Positions 1 to 8,583 of a stretch of DNA of 64,000 bases are shown piece after piece. The notes under the pieces are model-generated. The model searched no databases, had not been told where the DNA came from, and worked only from the letters and a program-made list of their open reading frames with translations. This DNA is from Luteococcus sp038433135. Lineage in GTDB: Bacteria > Actinomycetota > Actinomycetes > Propionibacteriales > Propionibacteriaceae. A program made the translations under genes and the position numbers. The DNA is taken from assembly GCF_038433135.1 (NCBI RefSeq), contig NZ_JBCDMV010000002.1, positions 1 to 64,000 on the forward strand, written 5' to 3'. Within the stretch, counting starts at the first letter, position 1; every line of letters begins with the position of its first letter.

Positions 1-49
1 GGGTGGGGGGCCTCCACCCCTGTCGTGGGGGAAGACACCACGGGGTCGC

Positions 50-1459
50 TCAGCTCAGGCTGGCGCCGTTGGTTGCGATCACTTCACGATAGAAGTCGAA
101 GGACTTCTTGCGGTAGCGCTCCAGCGTGCCGGTGCCGTCGTCATTGCGGTCGACGTAGATGAAGCCGTAGCGCTTGGAGAGCTGGGCGGTCGATGCGCTG
201 ACCACGTCGATCGGGCCCCACCAGGTGTAACCCAGCAGGTTCACCCCGTCGGCGACGGCCTCACGCACCTGCACCAGGTGGTCGTTGAGGTACTGGATCC
301 GGTAGTCGTCCTCGACGGTCTTGACGCCGTCCTTCTCCACCAGCACGTCCTTGGCACCCAGACCGTTCTCCACGATGAACAGCGGCTTCTGCCAGCGATC
401 CCAGTAGTCGTTGAGCACCAGGCGCAGGCCGACCGGGTCGATCTGCCAGCCCCATTCGGAGGCGGGCAGCGTCGGGTTCGGGACGCCGGCGAAGATGTTG
501 CCGGGGCCCTTCTCCACCGACGGGTCGGCCGAGGCGCAGATGCTCACGTAGTAGCTGAAGCTGACGAAGTCGACGGTGTGCTTGAGGGTCTCGCGATCCT
601 CGTCGGTGATCTCCAGCTCGACGCCCAGCTCGGCCAGCTTGCGCAGGAAGTAGCCGGGGTATTCGCCGCGGCAGTGCACGTCGCCGAAGGCATAGTTGTC
701 GCGGTCGATCATCTTGCCGGCCAGCACATCGGCCGGGTCCGGGGTGAGCGGGTAGACCGGCATGGAGATGATCATGCAGCCCACCTGCAGCTCCGGGTTC
801 ACCTCATGGGCAATCCGGGTGGCGGCCGCCGAGGCCACCAGCTCGTGGTGGATCGCCTGGTACAGGTCCTGGGTGGAGAGCTGCTCCTTGGGGGTCCAGA
901 TGCCGCCGGACATCAGCGGCGCGTGCAGCACCGAGTTGATCTCGTTGAAGGTCAGCCAGTACTTCACTCGGCTGCCGTAGCGCTCGAAGCAGGTGCGGGC
1001 GTAGGTCTCGTAGAAGCCGATCAGCCGGCGATCCACCCAGCCGTCGTAGGTCTTGGCCAGGTGCAGCGGGGTCTCGTAGTGGCTGAGCGTGATCAGCGGC
1101 TCGATGCCGTGCTTCTCGCACTCGTCGATCACCCGGTCGTAGAAGGCCAGGCCGGCCTCATTCGGTTCGGTCTCGTCGCCCTTGGGGAAGATCCGGCTCC
1201 AGCCGATCGAGAAGCGGAAGACCTTGAAACCCATCTCCGCGAACAGGGCGATGTCCTCGGCGTAGCGGTGGTAGAAGTCGATGCCCTCCAGCTTCAGGTT
1301 GTCCGGGGTGGGCTCGTCGGTGGGCGGGGCGGCGATGCCCTTGGGCATCACGTCCTGGATGCTGGGCAGCTTGCCGTCGGTCAGGTAGGCGCCCTCGTAC
1401 TGGTTGGCGGCAACCGCGCCGCCCCAGAGGAAGCCGTCAGGGAATGTGATGCTGGTCAT
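50..1459 (-). CDS. bglA: 6-phospho-beta-glucosidase, glycoside hydrolase family 1
   Basis: A 469-residue GH1 enzyme, full family length. It should hydrolyse phosphorylated beta-glucosides (such as cellobiose-6-P or arbutin-6-P) brought in by the adjacent PTS permease, in the cytoplasm. The acid/base motif FNE is at residues 171-173 (Glu173) and the nucleophile motif IVENG at 362-366 (Glu364). The C-terminal SKRYG (about 428-432) is the phosphate-recognition signature of 6-phospho-glycosidases. The start was set at ATG 1459 because AAGGAGA sits just upstream; the longer open frame is arginine-rich shadow sequence. It lies 41 bp behind the PTS gene, same strand, so the two are probably one transcript controlled by the leader antiterminator at 3410-3476. 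Exact sugar is inferred. Confidence 0.93.
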   Translation of the reverse strand: MTSITFPDGFLWGGAVAANQYEGAYLTDGKLPSIQDVMPKGIAAPPTDEPTPDNLKLEGIDFYHRYAEDIALFAEMGFKVFRFSIGWSRIFPKGDETEPNEAGLAFYDRVIDECEKHGIEPLITLSHYETPLHLAKTYDGWVDRRLIGFYETYARTCFERYGSRVKYWLTFNEINSVLHAPLMSGGIWTPKEQLSTQDLYQAIHHELVASAAATRIAHEVNPELQVGCMIISMPVYPLTPDPADVLAGKMIDRDNYAFGDVHCRGEYPGYFLRKLAELGVELEITDEDRETLKHTVDFVSFSYYVSICASADPSVEKGPGNIFAGVPNPTLPASEWGWQIDPVGLRLVLNDYWDRWQKPLFIVENGLGAKDVLVEKDGVKTVEDDYRIQYLNDHLVQVREAVADGVNLLGYTWWGPIDVVSASTAQLSKRYGFIYVDRNDDGTGTLERYRKKSFDFYREVIATNGASLS

Positions 1460-1500
1460 GGTCTGATTCTCCTTGATCGTGGGTTGTCGGGTGTGGGTTG

Positions 1501-3378
1501 TCAGGCGACGACGACGCACGCGTCGGTGCCGGCGGCGACCGGTCCGGCGGCGGCCGGGGTGACCTCGGCGAGCTTCGCGGTATTTGTGACGACGACGATG
1601 GTGGTGGGGTCGTAGCCAGCCGCAGCCACCTTGGCCAGGTCGACGGTGCACAGCACCTGGCCCTTGGTGACCTTGTCGCCCTTGGCCACCTTCATCTGGA
1701 AGCCGTCGCCCTTCATCTGCACGGTGTCGATGCCGACGTGCACCAGCACCTCTGCGCCCTGCTCCGACTTGATGCCGAAGGCATGGCCGGTCTTCATCGC
1801 GACGATGACCTCGCCGTCACACGGGGCGACGATGGTGCCGTCGTCGGGCATGACGCCGAAGCCGGAGCCCATGGCGCCCGACGCGAAGACCTTGTCCGGC
1901 ACATCGGCCAGCGCAACCAGCTGACCGGCGACGGGGGAGCCCAGGGTGACGGTGCTGCCAGCCAGTGCGGAGGGAGGGGCGTCGTCGGCATCCTCGACGA
2001 CGTCCGGGATCAGGTCGTCGACGTCGGCCGACTCGCGATCGGCGAACAGGAAGGTCAGGACGAAGGCGATGCCGACGGCCGCGGCGCAGCCGATCAGCTG
2101 CATCGTGAAGTTGCCGACCTTCATGTAGGCGGGCAGGCCCAGCAGGCTGGGGAAGACGAACTGGTTGTTGGCGCTGCCACCGATCGCGGCGATCATGCCG
2201 CCCACGGCACCGCCGGCGATGCCGAAGTAGAAGGGGAGCTTGAGCGGCAGGTTGACGCCGTAGATCACGGGCTCGGTGACGCCGGCGACGAAGCCGGAGA
2301 GTGATCCGGCGGTGGCAATGTCGCGACGCTTCTTGCTGCGGGTGCGCAGCACGATGGCCAGCGCGGCGGCGGCCTGGGCGAGCACGGCCGGCGGGATCGG
2401 GCCACCGAGCAGCGTGTAGCCCTGCGTCGAGAGGTCATTCAGCATGATCGGCACCAGACCCCAGTGCAGGCCGAAGAGCACGAAGACCTGCCACAGGCCA
2501 CCCATCACGGCACCGGCCAGCCAGGGGGCGGTGTGGAAGAGGTAGTTGACGCCCGACGAGACGCCCTGGGCGGCCATGGTGGTGACCGGGCCGACGGTGA
2601 TCAGGATCAGCGGGACCATGATCAGCATGGCCAGCAGCGGGGTCATGAAGTTGCGCAGCCAGTCGGGCAGCACCTTGTTCAGTCCGCGCTCCAGGTAGCT
2701 CTGCAGCCAGACGCCGACGATGATCGGGATGACCGAGCTGACATAGCTCATCATGGTCACCGGGATGCCGAAGAACTCCACCTGGGCGCCGGGGGTGTTC
2801 AGCGCGATGATCGACGGGTAGACCAGCGCCGCACCGATCGCCATGGCGGTGAACTGGTTGGCCTTGAAGCGCTTGGCTGCGGTCACGGCCAGGAAGATCG
2901 GCAGGAAGTTGAACATCGCGTCGGCCGCGGCATTCAGGATCATGTAGGTGGTACTGCCGGTGCTGATCCACTTGAAGGTGGTGGCCGCGGCCAGACCGGC
3001 CTTGAACAGGCCGGCGCCGGAGAGCGTCCACAGCACGGGCAGGAAGATCGAGCTGATCAACGCGATGAACTGGTTGAGCAGGTTGCCCTTGGGGCCATCG
3101 TCCTGGGCGGCGTTCTCGCCGGTCAGCTTGCTGATCTCGCCGAGCGCGGCGTAGACCTTGGGGACGTTGTTGCCCACGACCACCTGGTACTGGCCGCCGG
3201 CCTTCATCACGGTGATCACGCCGGGGATCTTCTCCACGGCCTTGTCATCGGCCAGCGACTCGTCCTTCAGCTTGAGCCGCAGCCGGGTGGCGCAGTGGGT
3301 TGCGCTCGCCACATTGGCCTCGCCACCCACCTTGGCGAGGATCTCCTCCGCCGTCTTCCTGTAGTCCACCGACGCCAT
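1501..3378 (-). CDS. bglF: PTS beta-glucoside permease, EIIBCA fusion
   Basis: A 625-residue one-piece PTS permease. Domain order is IIB (residues 1-90, phospho-Cys29 in THCATRLRL), a multi-spanning IIC (about 110-460) and a C-terminal glucose-type IIA (about 480-625, containing VLVHVGIDTV with the active His). It takes up and phosphorylates beta-glucosides at the membrane. The start was placed at ATG 3378 because GGAAGGAAG precedes it at normal spacing; an in-frame ATG at 3396 is possible. It is upstream of the 6-phospho-beta-glucosidase in the same orientation. Carrying its own IIA, it does not depend on the separate EIIA at 37394. The leader carries a RAT/terminator switch, so transcription is probably induced by substrate through a BglG/LicT-type protein not found in this window. 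Confidence 0.93.
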   Translation of the reverse strand: MASVDYRKTAEEILAKVGGEANVASATHCATRLRLKLKDESLADDKAVEKIPGVITVMKAGGQYQVVVGNNVPKVYAALGEISKLTGENAAQDDGPKGNLLNQFIALISSIFLPVLWTLSGAGLFKAGLAAATTFKWISTGSTTYMILNAAADAMFNFLPIFLAVTAAKRFKANQFTAMAIGAALVYPSIIALNTPGAQVEFFGIPVTMMSYVSSVIPIIVGVWLQSYLERGLNKVLPDWLRNFMTPLLAMLIMVPLILITVGPVTTMAAQGVSSGVNYLFHTAPWLAGAVMGGLWQVFVLFGLHWGLVPIMLNDLSTQGYTLLGGPIPPAVLAQAAAALAIVLRTRSKKRRDIATAGSLSGFVAGVTEPVIYGVNLPLKLPFYFGIAGGAVGGMIAAIGGSANNQFVFPSLLGLPAYMKVGNFTMQLIGCAAAVGIAFVLTFLFADRESADVDDLIPDVVEDADDAPPSALAGSTVTLGSPVAGQLVALADVPDKVFASGAMGSGFGVMPDDGTIVAPCDGEVIVAMKTGHAFGIKSEQGAEVLVHVGIDTVQMKGDGFQMKVAKGDKVTKGQVLCTVDLAKVAAAGYDPTTIVVVTNTAKLAEVTPAAAGPVAAGTDACVVVA

Positions 3379-3409
3379 TGCCGGACTTCCTTCCATCGTG
3401 TTCGGAAAA

Positions 3410-3448
3410 CAAAAAAGACCCAGAACACGCTGACGTGTTCCGGGTCTT
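3410..3448 (-). terminator. Leader terminator of the beta-glucoside operon
   Basis: Read on the minus strand, this is a 15-bp stem (AAGACCCGGAACACG with CGTGTTCTGGGTCTT, one G-U pair), a TCAG loop and a T-run. It lies between the presumed promoter and the PTS start codon. Its 5' arm shares AAGACC with the 3' end of the upstream antiterminator site, so the two folds exclude each other. Confidence 0.85.
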
Positions 3449-3476
3449 GCCCCAGCCAGTGGCCGGGTAACAATCC
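3443..3476 (-). promoter_or_regulatory. RAT-type ribonucleic antiterminator (BglG/LicT/SacT family site)
   Basis: On the minus strand the site begins GGATTGTTAC and ends GGGCAAGACC, which matches the conserved ends of known RAT elements recognised by BglG/LicT proteins. It overlaps the 5' arm of the terminator at 3410-3448. Binding by an antiterminator would block the terminator and switch on the operon. Function is inferred from the motif and position. Confidence 0.8.
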
Positions 3477-3714
3477 TGGTGTCCCTGAGGACGAGCAGAA
3501 CATTACACCTGCTTCTGACCGAGTGGAAGGGTGGTGTGGGTTTTTCTGTTCCGCCCCTTGCCAGTGCAACCTTCGTGGGCGGTGGGCGGGATTCCCCCTG
3601 ACCAGCGCGGCGGTGCACCCCGGAGGACCACTGGGCACCCGGTGCAGCGGGTGCAGAGTTGCATCGTGGGGTGCAGAGTGGTGAAGGGCAATGCTGACAC
3701 GTCAAGGAGGGGCC

Positions 3715-4005
3715 ATGGAGTTCGAGTTCGACGCCGAGGTCTTCGAGTGGCGCGGCCCCGCGCCATTCCACTTCGTCCGGGTGCCCGACGACGTCGCCGA
3801 CGACATCAAGCTGGTGGTGGCACAGGTGACCTACGGCTGGGGCATGGTGCCGGTCACCGGCCGGATCGGTGACACCGGCTTCACCACCTCGCTGTGGCCC
3901 CGCGAGGGCGGCTACGTGGTGCCGCTCAAGGATGCGGTGCGTCGGGCGGAGGGGATCGAGCTTGACGACCGGATCACCGTCTGGCTCCGGCTGGGCCGGG
4001 ATTGA
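3715..4005 (+). CDS. DUF1905 domain protein
   Basis: A 96-residue protein of the DUF1905 family, a small beta-barrel fold of unknown biochemical role. The pattern FEWRGPAPFHFVRVP near the N-terminus and the C-terminal DRITVWLRLG are typical. The ATG at 3715 is preceded by AAGGAGGGG, so it was preferred over an upstream in-frame ATG at 3691. It is 35 bp upstream of the DUF1697 gene on the same strand. These two families often sit among small housekeeping enzymes, but no function can be read from context here. Confidence 0.8.
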   Translation: MEFEFDAEVFEWRGPAPFHFVRVPDDVADDIKLVVAQVTYGWGMVPVTGRIGDTGFTTSLWPREGGYVVPLKDAVRRAEGIELDDRITVWLRLGRD

Positions 4006-4040
4006 CCTGGTGCACGTCACGACGACGAAAGGAGAGCCGG

Positions 4041-4568
4041 ATGAGCAAGCGCGTCGCCCTGCTGCGCGGGATCAATGTCGGCAAGGCCAACCGGGTGGCC
4101 ATGGCGGAGTTGCGGGACTTGGCCTCCTGCCTTGGCCTGACGGACGTCGCGACCCATCTGCAGTCCGGCAACCTGATCTACGCCTCCACCGACACCCCCG
4201 CGGAAGACCGGACGTTGCTCAGCAGCGCGCTGGGCGAGCGGTTCGGCTTCGAGATCCCCGTCGTGGTGGCGGAGCAGGCAACCATCACCCGGGTGCTGGC
4301 CGAGCATCCCTTCGCCGACGGCGACCCGAAGAGCGTCCACATCGGGTTCGCGTCGCAACCACTGCCGGAGAACCTCACCGGGGAGCTGAACCTGATCGCC
4401 CGGGACTGGGAACGTTTCGCGGTGCAGGGCGACATCCTGTTTGCTGACTACGGCGGCCGCTTCCACGACTCCAAGGCAGCCAGCAAGCTCGCCCGCCTGG
4501 TCAGCCCCGGCTTCATCACGCTGCGCAACCTGGCGACGGTGCGAGCCATCGCCGAGAAGTTGGGGTGA
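4041..4568 (+). CDS. DUF1697 family protein
   Basis: A 175-residue cytoplasmic protein of the DUF1697 family, recognised by the N-terminal LLRGINVGKANRVAM and the following HLQSGNLIYAS. The family fold is ferredoxin-like and the function is not established. The ATG at 4041 follows AAAGGAGAG. It closely follows the DUF1905 gene and may share its transcript. Length is normal for the family. Confidence 0.85.
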   Translation: MSKRVALLRGINVGKANRVAMAELRDLASCLGLTDVATHLQSGNLIYASTDTPAEDRTLLSSALGERFGFEIPVVVAEQATITRVLAEHPFADGDPKSVHIGFASQPLPENLTGELNLIARDWERFAVQGDILFADYGGRFHDSKAASKLARLVSPGFITLRNLATVRAIAEKLG

Positions 4569-4737
4569 GGCCCATGCCCCAGCGATTCCCGCGCACAGAT
4601 CGGCGAATTCCTGCGCTCCTGCCGGCTGCGCACCAAGCCCACCGAGGCCGAGGCCGGTTTCCCGGGCCTGATTGCGTGCATCGACGGATCGATCGTTCGG
4701 GCCGCCGGGACCGGCTGCCCGGACGCCCCTGAAGTGG

Positions 4738-5406
4738 TCACCACTCCCAGTCGAGCGCGTGCATGCCGGGGGAGGGGTTGGAGATCACCAGCTCCACGAT
4801 CGACCCCGGCGTCAGCTCCCGCTCCACCGTGGGCTCGGCGTCGCTCTGCGCCGGTTTGACGGTGTGCATGATCTTTCGGGGCAGCGGGCCTTCGAAGTGC
4901 ACGGTCAGGGTCAAGAGCTGGGCGGGGCGGCTCAGGGCGTAGCCCATCGACGTGCATTCGCTGTCGCCGTGGAAGGTCAACCGATGCTGGGTGCGACGGT
5001 TGTCGCCCTTCTTCAGCGGCGGGTCGAAGAGGAATTCGTAGACCTGGGCGCCCTCGTCGACGGGGATCACCCGCCCCAGCTTGCAGCCGAGCCGGGCTTC
5101 GGCAGTCGCCTGCTGTTGCGCCAGATCGACGGAGATGGACCAGCCGCGCAGGTCGTCGGCGGTGGCCTCGATCACCAGCGTCGTGGTGGCCGAACGCTCG
5201 GCCCGCTTGGCGTCCACGAAGACCTCATGGTGGGCGGTCAGTAGCTTCTGCCCCGACGCATTGGGCAGATGGGCGTTCTGGATCACCCGCCGCAGCATCT
5301 GCACCCGGTCACTGGTCCAGGCCTTCTGCACGGCCGGACGGATCGCATTGCCGATGCGTTGGGCAAGGTCACTGCTGGGATTCTCGGGTCGGGACGTCGG
5401 TGTCAC
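4738..5406 (-). CDS. Conserved hypothetical protein
   Basis: A 222-residue soluble protein with no clear catalytic motif, signal peptide or membrane segment. The first 75 residues are helical and charged; the remainder has alternating hydrophobic residues typical of a beta-sandwich and ends in GMHALDWEW. The start was set at GTG 5406 because AAGGAGG precedes it by 4 bp; the upstream frame extension has no signal. The C-terminal part vaguely recalls the ligand-binding beta domain attached to some actinobacterial XRE regulators, but no helix-turn-helix is present, so no function is assigned. It is transcribed in the same direction as the lipid kinase gene that ends at 5516. Confidence 0.65.
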   Translation of the reverse strand: MTPTSRPENPSSDLAQRIGNAIRPAVQKAWTSDRVQMLRRVIQNAHLPNASGQKLLTAHHEVFVDAKRAERSATTTLVIEATADDLRGWSISVDLAQQQATAEARLGCKLGRVIPVDEGAQVYEFLFDPPLKKGDNRRTQHRLTFHGDSECTSMGYALSRPAQLLTLTVHFEGPLPRKIMHTVKPAQSDAEPTVERELTPGSIVELVISNPSPGMHALDWEW

Positions 5407-5515
5407 GATGCCTCCTTGGAGCGGAGAGTATTGGCCCATTCTTGCGCAGAGACCACCCCGCCGGACAGGACTTCGGACAATTCCTTCAGCCACTGCCCAT
5501 GGAGGTGGCACGCGG

Positions 5516-7099
5516 TCAGGGGCGCATCACCAGCAGCGCGCCCGGCGCCACCTCGGCCTCGAAGACCCGGGCGTGGCCGGCGGTGTCGCCGTCGAGTTCA
5601 TAGGGCATCTCCTCGGCGACGCTGATCCGCACCCGTCGGGCCTGGAGCTGGTCCACCCGGTTGACCCGTTCGCTGCCCAGGGCCATCACCTTGGCGGCCA
5701 TCGCCGCCCAGTCGGCGTGGTTGCGCGGTGACGCGATTGCGACGTCCAGCAGCCCGTCGGTGGCCGAGGCACGGGGCATCAGCTGCAGCCCGCCCTGCAG
5801 GATGCCCACATTGCCGACAACGGCCATCATCGCCCGGCGACGCTCCGGCGGCTGTCCATCCACCTGGAAGCTGAGGTCCATCGGGCGGGCGTTCACCTCC
5901 TGCGCCGCGGCCAGGAAATAGGCGGCCGAACCGACCGTCTTCTTCAGCTCCGGCCGGGTCTTCTCCATGATCCGAGCGTCGATCCCGATCCCCGCCATTA
6001 CCGCGAAGTGCTCCGCGCCGGCCTCGTCCCCGTCGATGGTCACCTTGACCAGGTCGATCGGCTCCGGCTTCCCGCCGAAGGCGACGCGGGCGGCGGCCAC
6101 CTCGTCCAAGGGAATTCCCAGGTTGCGGGCCAGCAGGTTGCCGGTGCCGGCCGGGATGATCCCCAAGGGGATCCCGCTACCCGCCAGCTCCGAGCAGACC
6201 ACCCGCACGGTGCCGTCGCCGCCGGCCACCACCACCAGGTCCACGTCGCGGGCGATGGCGGTGCGGGTCATCGAATAACCCGGGTCGGCCGGTTTGGTCT
6301 GCAGCCACAGCGCGTCGTCCCAGCCTCCCTGCTCCAGCTCGTACTCGACGGTGCGACGGAAGCTGGCCCGATCCATCACCTTCGACGGATTCCAGATCAC
6401 CGCACAGCTGCGGGACGCTGCGGTGGTCCGGGGGCGGCGGCGCGGCACCGGAACCATGTGCACCCGGGCCAGCACGCACGCCAGGCTGGCGCAGATCAGC
6501 CCCATCAGGAAGCCGCCGATGATGTCGCTGGGCCAGTGGGCATTCATCACGAAGCGGTCATAGGCGATCAGCACGACACCCAGCACCCCAACGATCCGCC
6601 ACAGGTAGCGCACATCCGACGGCTGCCGAGTGGTGGTGGTCGTCGCGATCACCATCAGCGCCGCCGTGGTGGCCATGGTCATGTGGCCGCTGGGGTAGGC
6701 CCAGCCGGCATGGGTCATCACGTCATCCATCGGCGAGCTGGGGCGCGGCCGGGTGAAGATCCGCTTGAGCAGGAAATTCCCGCCCCAGGACAGCAGCACG
6801 GCCAGCACCAGGCCCAGTGCCAGATTTCGGAGTCGCCGGCGCCAGGCCCAGCCGGCGATCAGCACCAGGATGGTGGCGAAGACCCCGGGCAGGGTGGCGA
6901 TCGAGATCGCCGTCCACACCTGGGCGGCCTCGCTTCCCGGGGCCAGCCGCCAGCTCAGGGAAAGGGCGTCCAGCGGGGCCAGCGCATCAGTGCACAGCGT
7001 CAACCAGGTCCAGAAGATGAACAGCGCCAGGGCCGCGGCCAGCACATAGAGGGCGAAATGCGCCCGCACCCGGATCACGAGGCGGTGCAGGCTGGGCAT
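5516..7099 (-). CDS. PAP2 phosphatase-diacylglycerol kinase fusion protein
   Basis: A 527-residue two-domain lipid enzyme. Residues 1-230 form a membrane PAP2 domain with about six helices and the three phosphatase motifs KRIFTRPRP, PSGHM and AHWPSDIIGG. Residues 240-527 form a DAGK/LCB5-type lipid kinase catalytic domain with the nucleotide loop GGDGTVRVV and IPAGTGNLLARN. It probably remodels phosphatidic acid, diacylglycerol or a polyprenyl lipid at the membrane; substrate is unknown. The start at ATG 7099 has no Shine-Dalgarno but lies 6 nt after CAGAAT, suggesting a leaderless message. The upstream in-frame extension crosses the 7131-7230 repeat and is a shadow. serS is divergent. Confidence 0.85.
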   Translation of the reverse strand: MPSLHRLVIRVRAHFALYVLAAALALFIFWTWLTLCTDALAPLDALSLSWRLAPGSEAAQVWTAISIATLPGVFATILVLIAGWAWRRRLRNLALGLVLAVLLSWGGNFLLKRIFTRPRPSSPMDDVMTHAGWAYPSGHMTMATTAALMVIATTTTTRQPSDVRYLWRIVGVLGVVLIAYDRFVMNAHWPSDIIGGFLMGLICASLACVLARVHMVPVPRRRPRTTAASRSCAVIWNPSKVMDRASFRRTVEYELEQGGWDDALWLQTKPADPGYSMTRTAIARDVDLVVVAGGDGTVRVVCSELAGSGIPLGIIPAGTGNLLARNLGIPLDEVAAARVAFGGKPEPIDLVKVTIDGDEAGAEHFAVMAGIGIDARIMEKTRPELKKTVGSAAYFLAAAQEVNARPMDLSFQVDGQPPERRRAMMAVVGNVGILQGGLQLMPRASATDGLLDVAIASPRNHADWAAMAAKVMALGSERVNRVDQLQARRVRISVAEEMPYELDGDTAGHARVFEAEVAPGALLVMRP

Positions 7100-7130
7100 G
7101 GCCCGATTCTGCCAGAGGGCCCGGCCGATG

Positions 7131-7230
7131 CCGATTTCCGAGAATCGACCTCCAGATTCGTCCACCGGAGCACGGGTTCCGCGTACACCCGTGCCCCGGC
7201 GCGATTCTGGAGGTCGGTTTTCGGAATCCG
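7131..7230. repeat. Family 1 dispersed inverted repeat, copy A
   Basis: Left arm core TTCCGAGAATCGACCTCC (7134-7152) and right arm core GGAGGTCGGTTTTCGGAA (7209-7226) are near-perfect reverse complements. The interior also pairs (CACGGGT with ACCCGTG), so the whole element can fold into one long hairpin. It occupies the divergent intergenic region between the lipid kinase and serS. Related copies are at 8695, 23011, 52158 and 56885. Confidence 0.8.
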
Positions 7231-7285
7231 TTGCCGAGCATCCGGCCCGGGCGATATTGGTGGGCGCGCTGCGGCCCGCACTCGG

Positions 7286-7291
7286 TAGGCT
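7286..7291 (+). promoter_or_regulatory. -10 element of leaderless serS promoter
   Basis: TAGGCT lies 7 nt before the serS ATG with no Shine-Dalgarno between, the layout of leaderless actinobacterial promoters. Confidence 0.6.
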
Positions 7292-7298
7292 GTCGTCC

Positions 7299-8573
7299 AT
7301 GATTGATCCCAAGCTGCTGCGCACCGACCCCGAACGCATCCGACGTAGTGAGATTGCGCGTGGCGGCTCCGGGGAGGTCGTCGACCAGCTGCTGGCCGCC
7401 GACGAGGCCCGCCGCAGCAATATCCAGGCCTTCGAGACCATGCGCGCCGAGCAGAAGGAGCTCGGCAAGCAGGTGGCCAAGGCGCAAGGCGAACAGAAGG
7501 CCCAGCTGCTGGCCCGCACCAAGCAGCTCGCGGCAGATGTGAAGGCCGCCCAGGCCACCGCCGACGAGGCTGGGCAGAAGTTCGACGAGCTGATGAAGCA
7601 GCTCGGCAACCTGGTGATCGATGGCGTCCCCACCGGTGGTGAGGACGACCTCTACGTCGTCGAGACCATCGGACAGCCGCGCGACTTCGCCGCCGAGGGC
7701 TTCGAGCCCAAGGACCACCTGGAGCTGGGTGAGCTGCTCGGCGCCATCGACATGGAACGGGGCGCCAAGGTCTCCGGCAGCCGCTTCTACTTCCTCACCG
7801 GCGTCGGCGCCCAGCTGGAATTCGCCCTGTCCCAGTTCGCCATGGCCAAGGCGCTCGAGTGGGGCTTCACCCCGATGATCCCGCCGGCGCTGGTCAAGCC
7901 GTCGGCGATGGAGGGCACCGGATTCCTGGGCCAGGCCGCCGCCGACGTCTACCACCTGGAGGTGGACGACCTCTACCTGGTCGGCACGGCCGAGGTGCCG
8001 CTGGCCGCCTACCACTCCGACGAGATCCTGGAGGCCAAGCAGTTGCCGCTGCACTATGCCGGCTTCAGCCCGGCCTATCGCCGCGAGGCCGGCAGCTACG
8101 GCAAGGACACCCGCGGCATCTTCCGGGTCCACTGGTTCGACAAGTGGGAGATGTTCGTCTACTGCGATCCAGAGCAGGCCGAGGCGGAGCACCAGAAGCT
8201 CTTGAACTTCGAGAAGGAGTTCATCACCGCGCTGGAGCTGCCCTTCCAGGTGCTCGATGTCGCCAGTGGTGACCTGGGCCTGAGCGCCGCCCGCAAGTAC
8301 GACTGTTACGCCTGGCTGCCCACCCAGAACCGCTACCGGGAGATCACCTCCACCTCCAACTGCACCGAATTCCAGGCCCGACGCCTGAACATCCGGCAGC
8401 GCAAGGACGGCGAGGTCAGCCCGTTGGCCACCCTGAACGGCACCCTGTGCGCCATGACCCGAATGATCATCATGCTGCTGGAGAACCACCAACAGGCCGA
8501 CGGTTCGGTGCACATCCCCGAGGCGCTGCGCCCCTACATGGGCGGCCTGGAGAAGTTGACCCCCAAGGCCTGA
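7299..8573 (+). CDS. serS: Seryl-tRNA synthetase
   Basis: A 424-residue class II aminoacyl-tRNA synthetase that charges tRNA-Ser and, in this organism, must also charge tRNA-Sec (encoded at 56664-56759), the first step of selenocysteine synthesis. Residues 1-100 form the N-terminal coiled-coil arm that reads the long variable arm of the tRNA. The catalytic core carries motif 2 (SPAYRREAGSYGKDTRG region) and motif 3 near NGTLCAMTRMI. The start is ATG 7299, confirmed by the family start MIDPKLLR and by a leaderless -10 hexamer just upstream. The upstream frame runs through a repeat and is not coding. Confidence 0.97.
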   Translation: MIDPKLLRTDPERIRRSEIARGGSGEVVDQLLAADEARRSNIQAFETMRAEQKELGKQVAKAQGEQKAQLLARTKQLAADVKAAQATADEAGQKFDELMKQLGNLVIDGVPTGGEDDLYVVETIGQPRDFAAEGFEPKDHLELGELLGAIDMERGAKVSGSRFYFLTGVGAQLEFALSQFAMAKALEWGFTPMIPPALVKPSAMEGTGFLGQAAADVYHLEVDDLYLVGTAEVPLAAYHSDEILEAKQLPLHYAGFSPAYRREAGSYGKDTRGIFRVHWFDKWEMFVYCDPEQAEAEHQKLLNFEKEFITALELPFQVLDVASGDLGLSAARKYDCYAWLPTQNRYREITSTSNCTEFQARRLNIRQRKDGEVSPLATLNGTLCAMTRMIIMLLENHQQADGSVHIPEALRPYMGGLEKLTPKA

Positions 8574-8583
8574 CGGCCCAGCC

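Noticed and set aside
1498..2304. Long plus-strand open frames opposite the PTS gene, and similar antisense frames elsewhere (for example 21043-23166, 41002-43542, 60951-63623)
   Set aside because: High-GC sequence leaves long frames on the opposite strand; these have His/Gly/Arg/Asp-rich low-information composition and lie over clearly real genes.
4569..4737. Frame containing QIGEFLRSCRLRTKPTEAEAG, like the start of an MmyB-type XRE regulator
   Set aside because: Only about 25 residues look similar, there is no helix-turn-helix after them and no start signal; it may be a regulator remnant but is too short to annotate.
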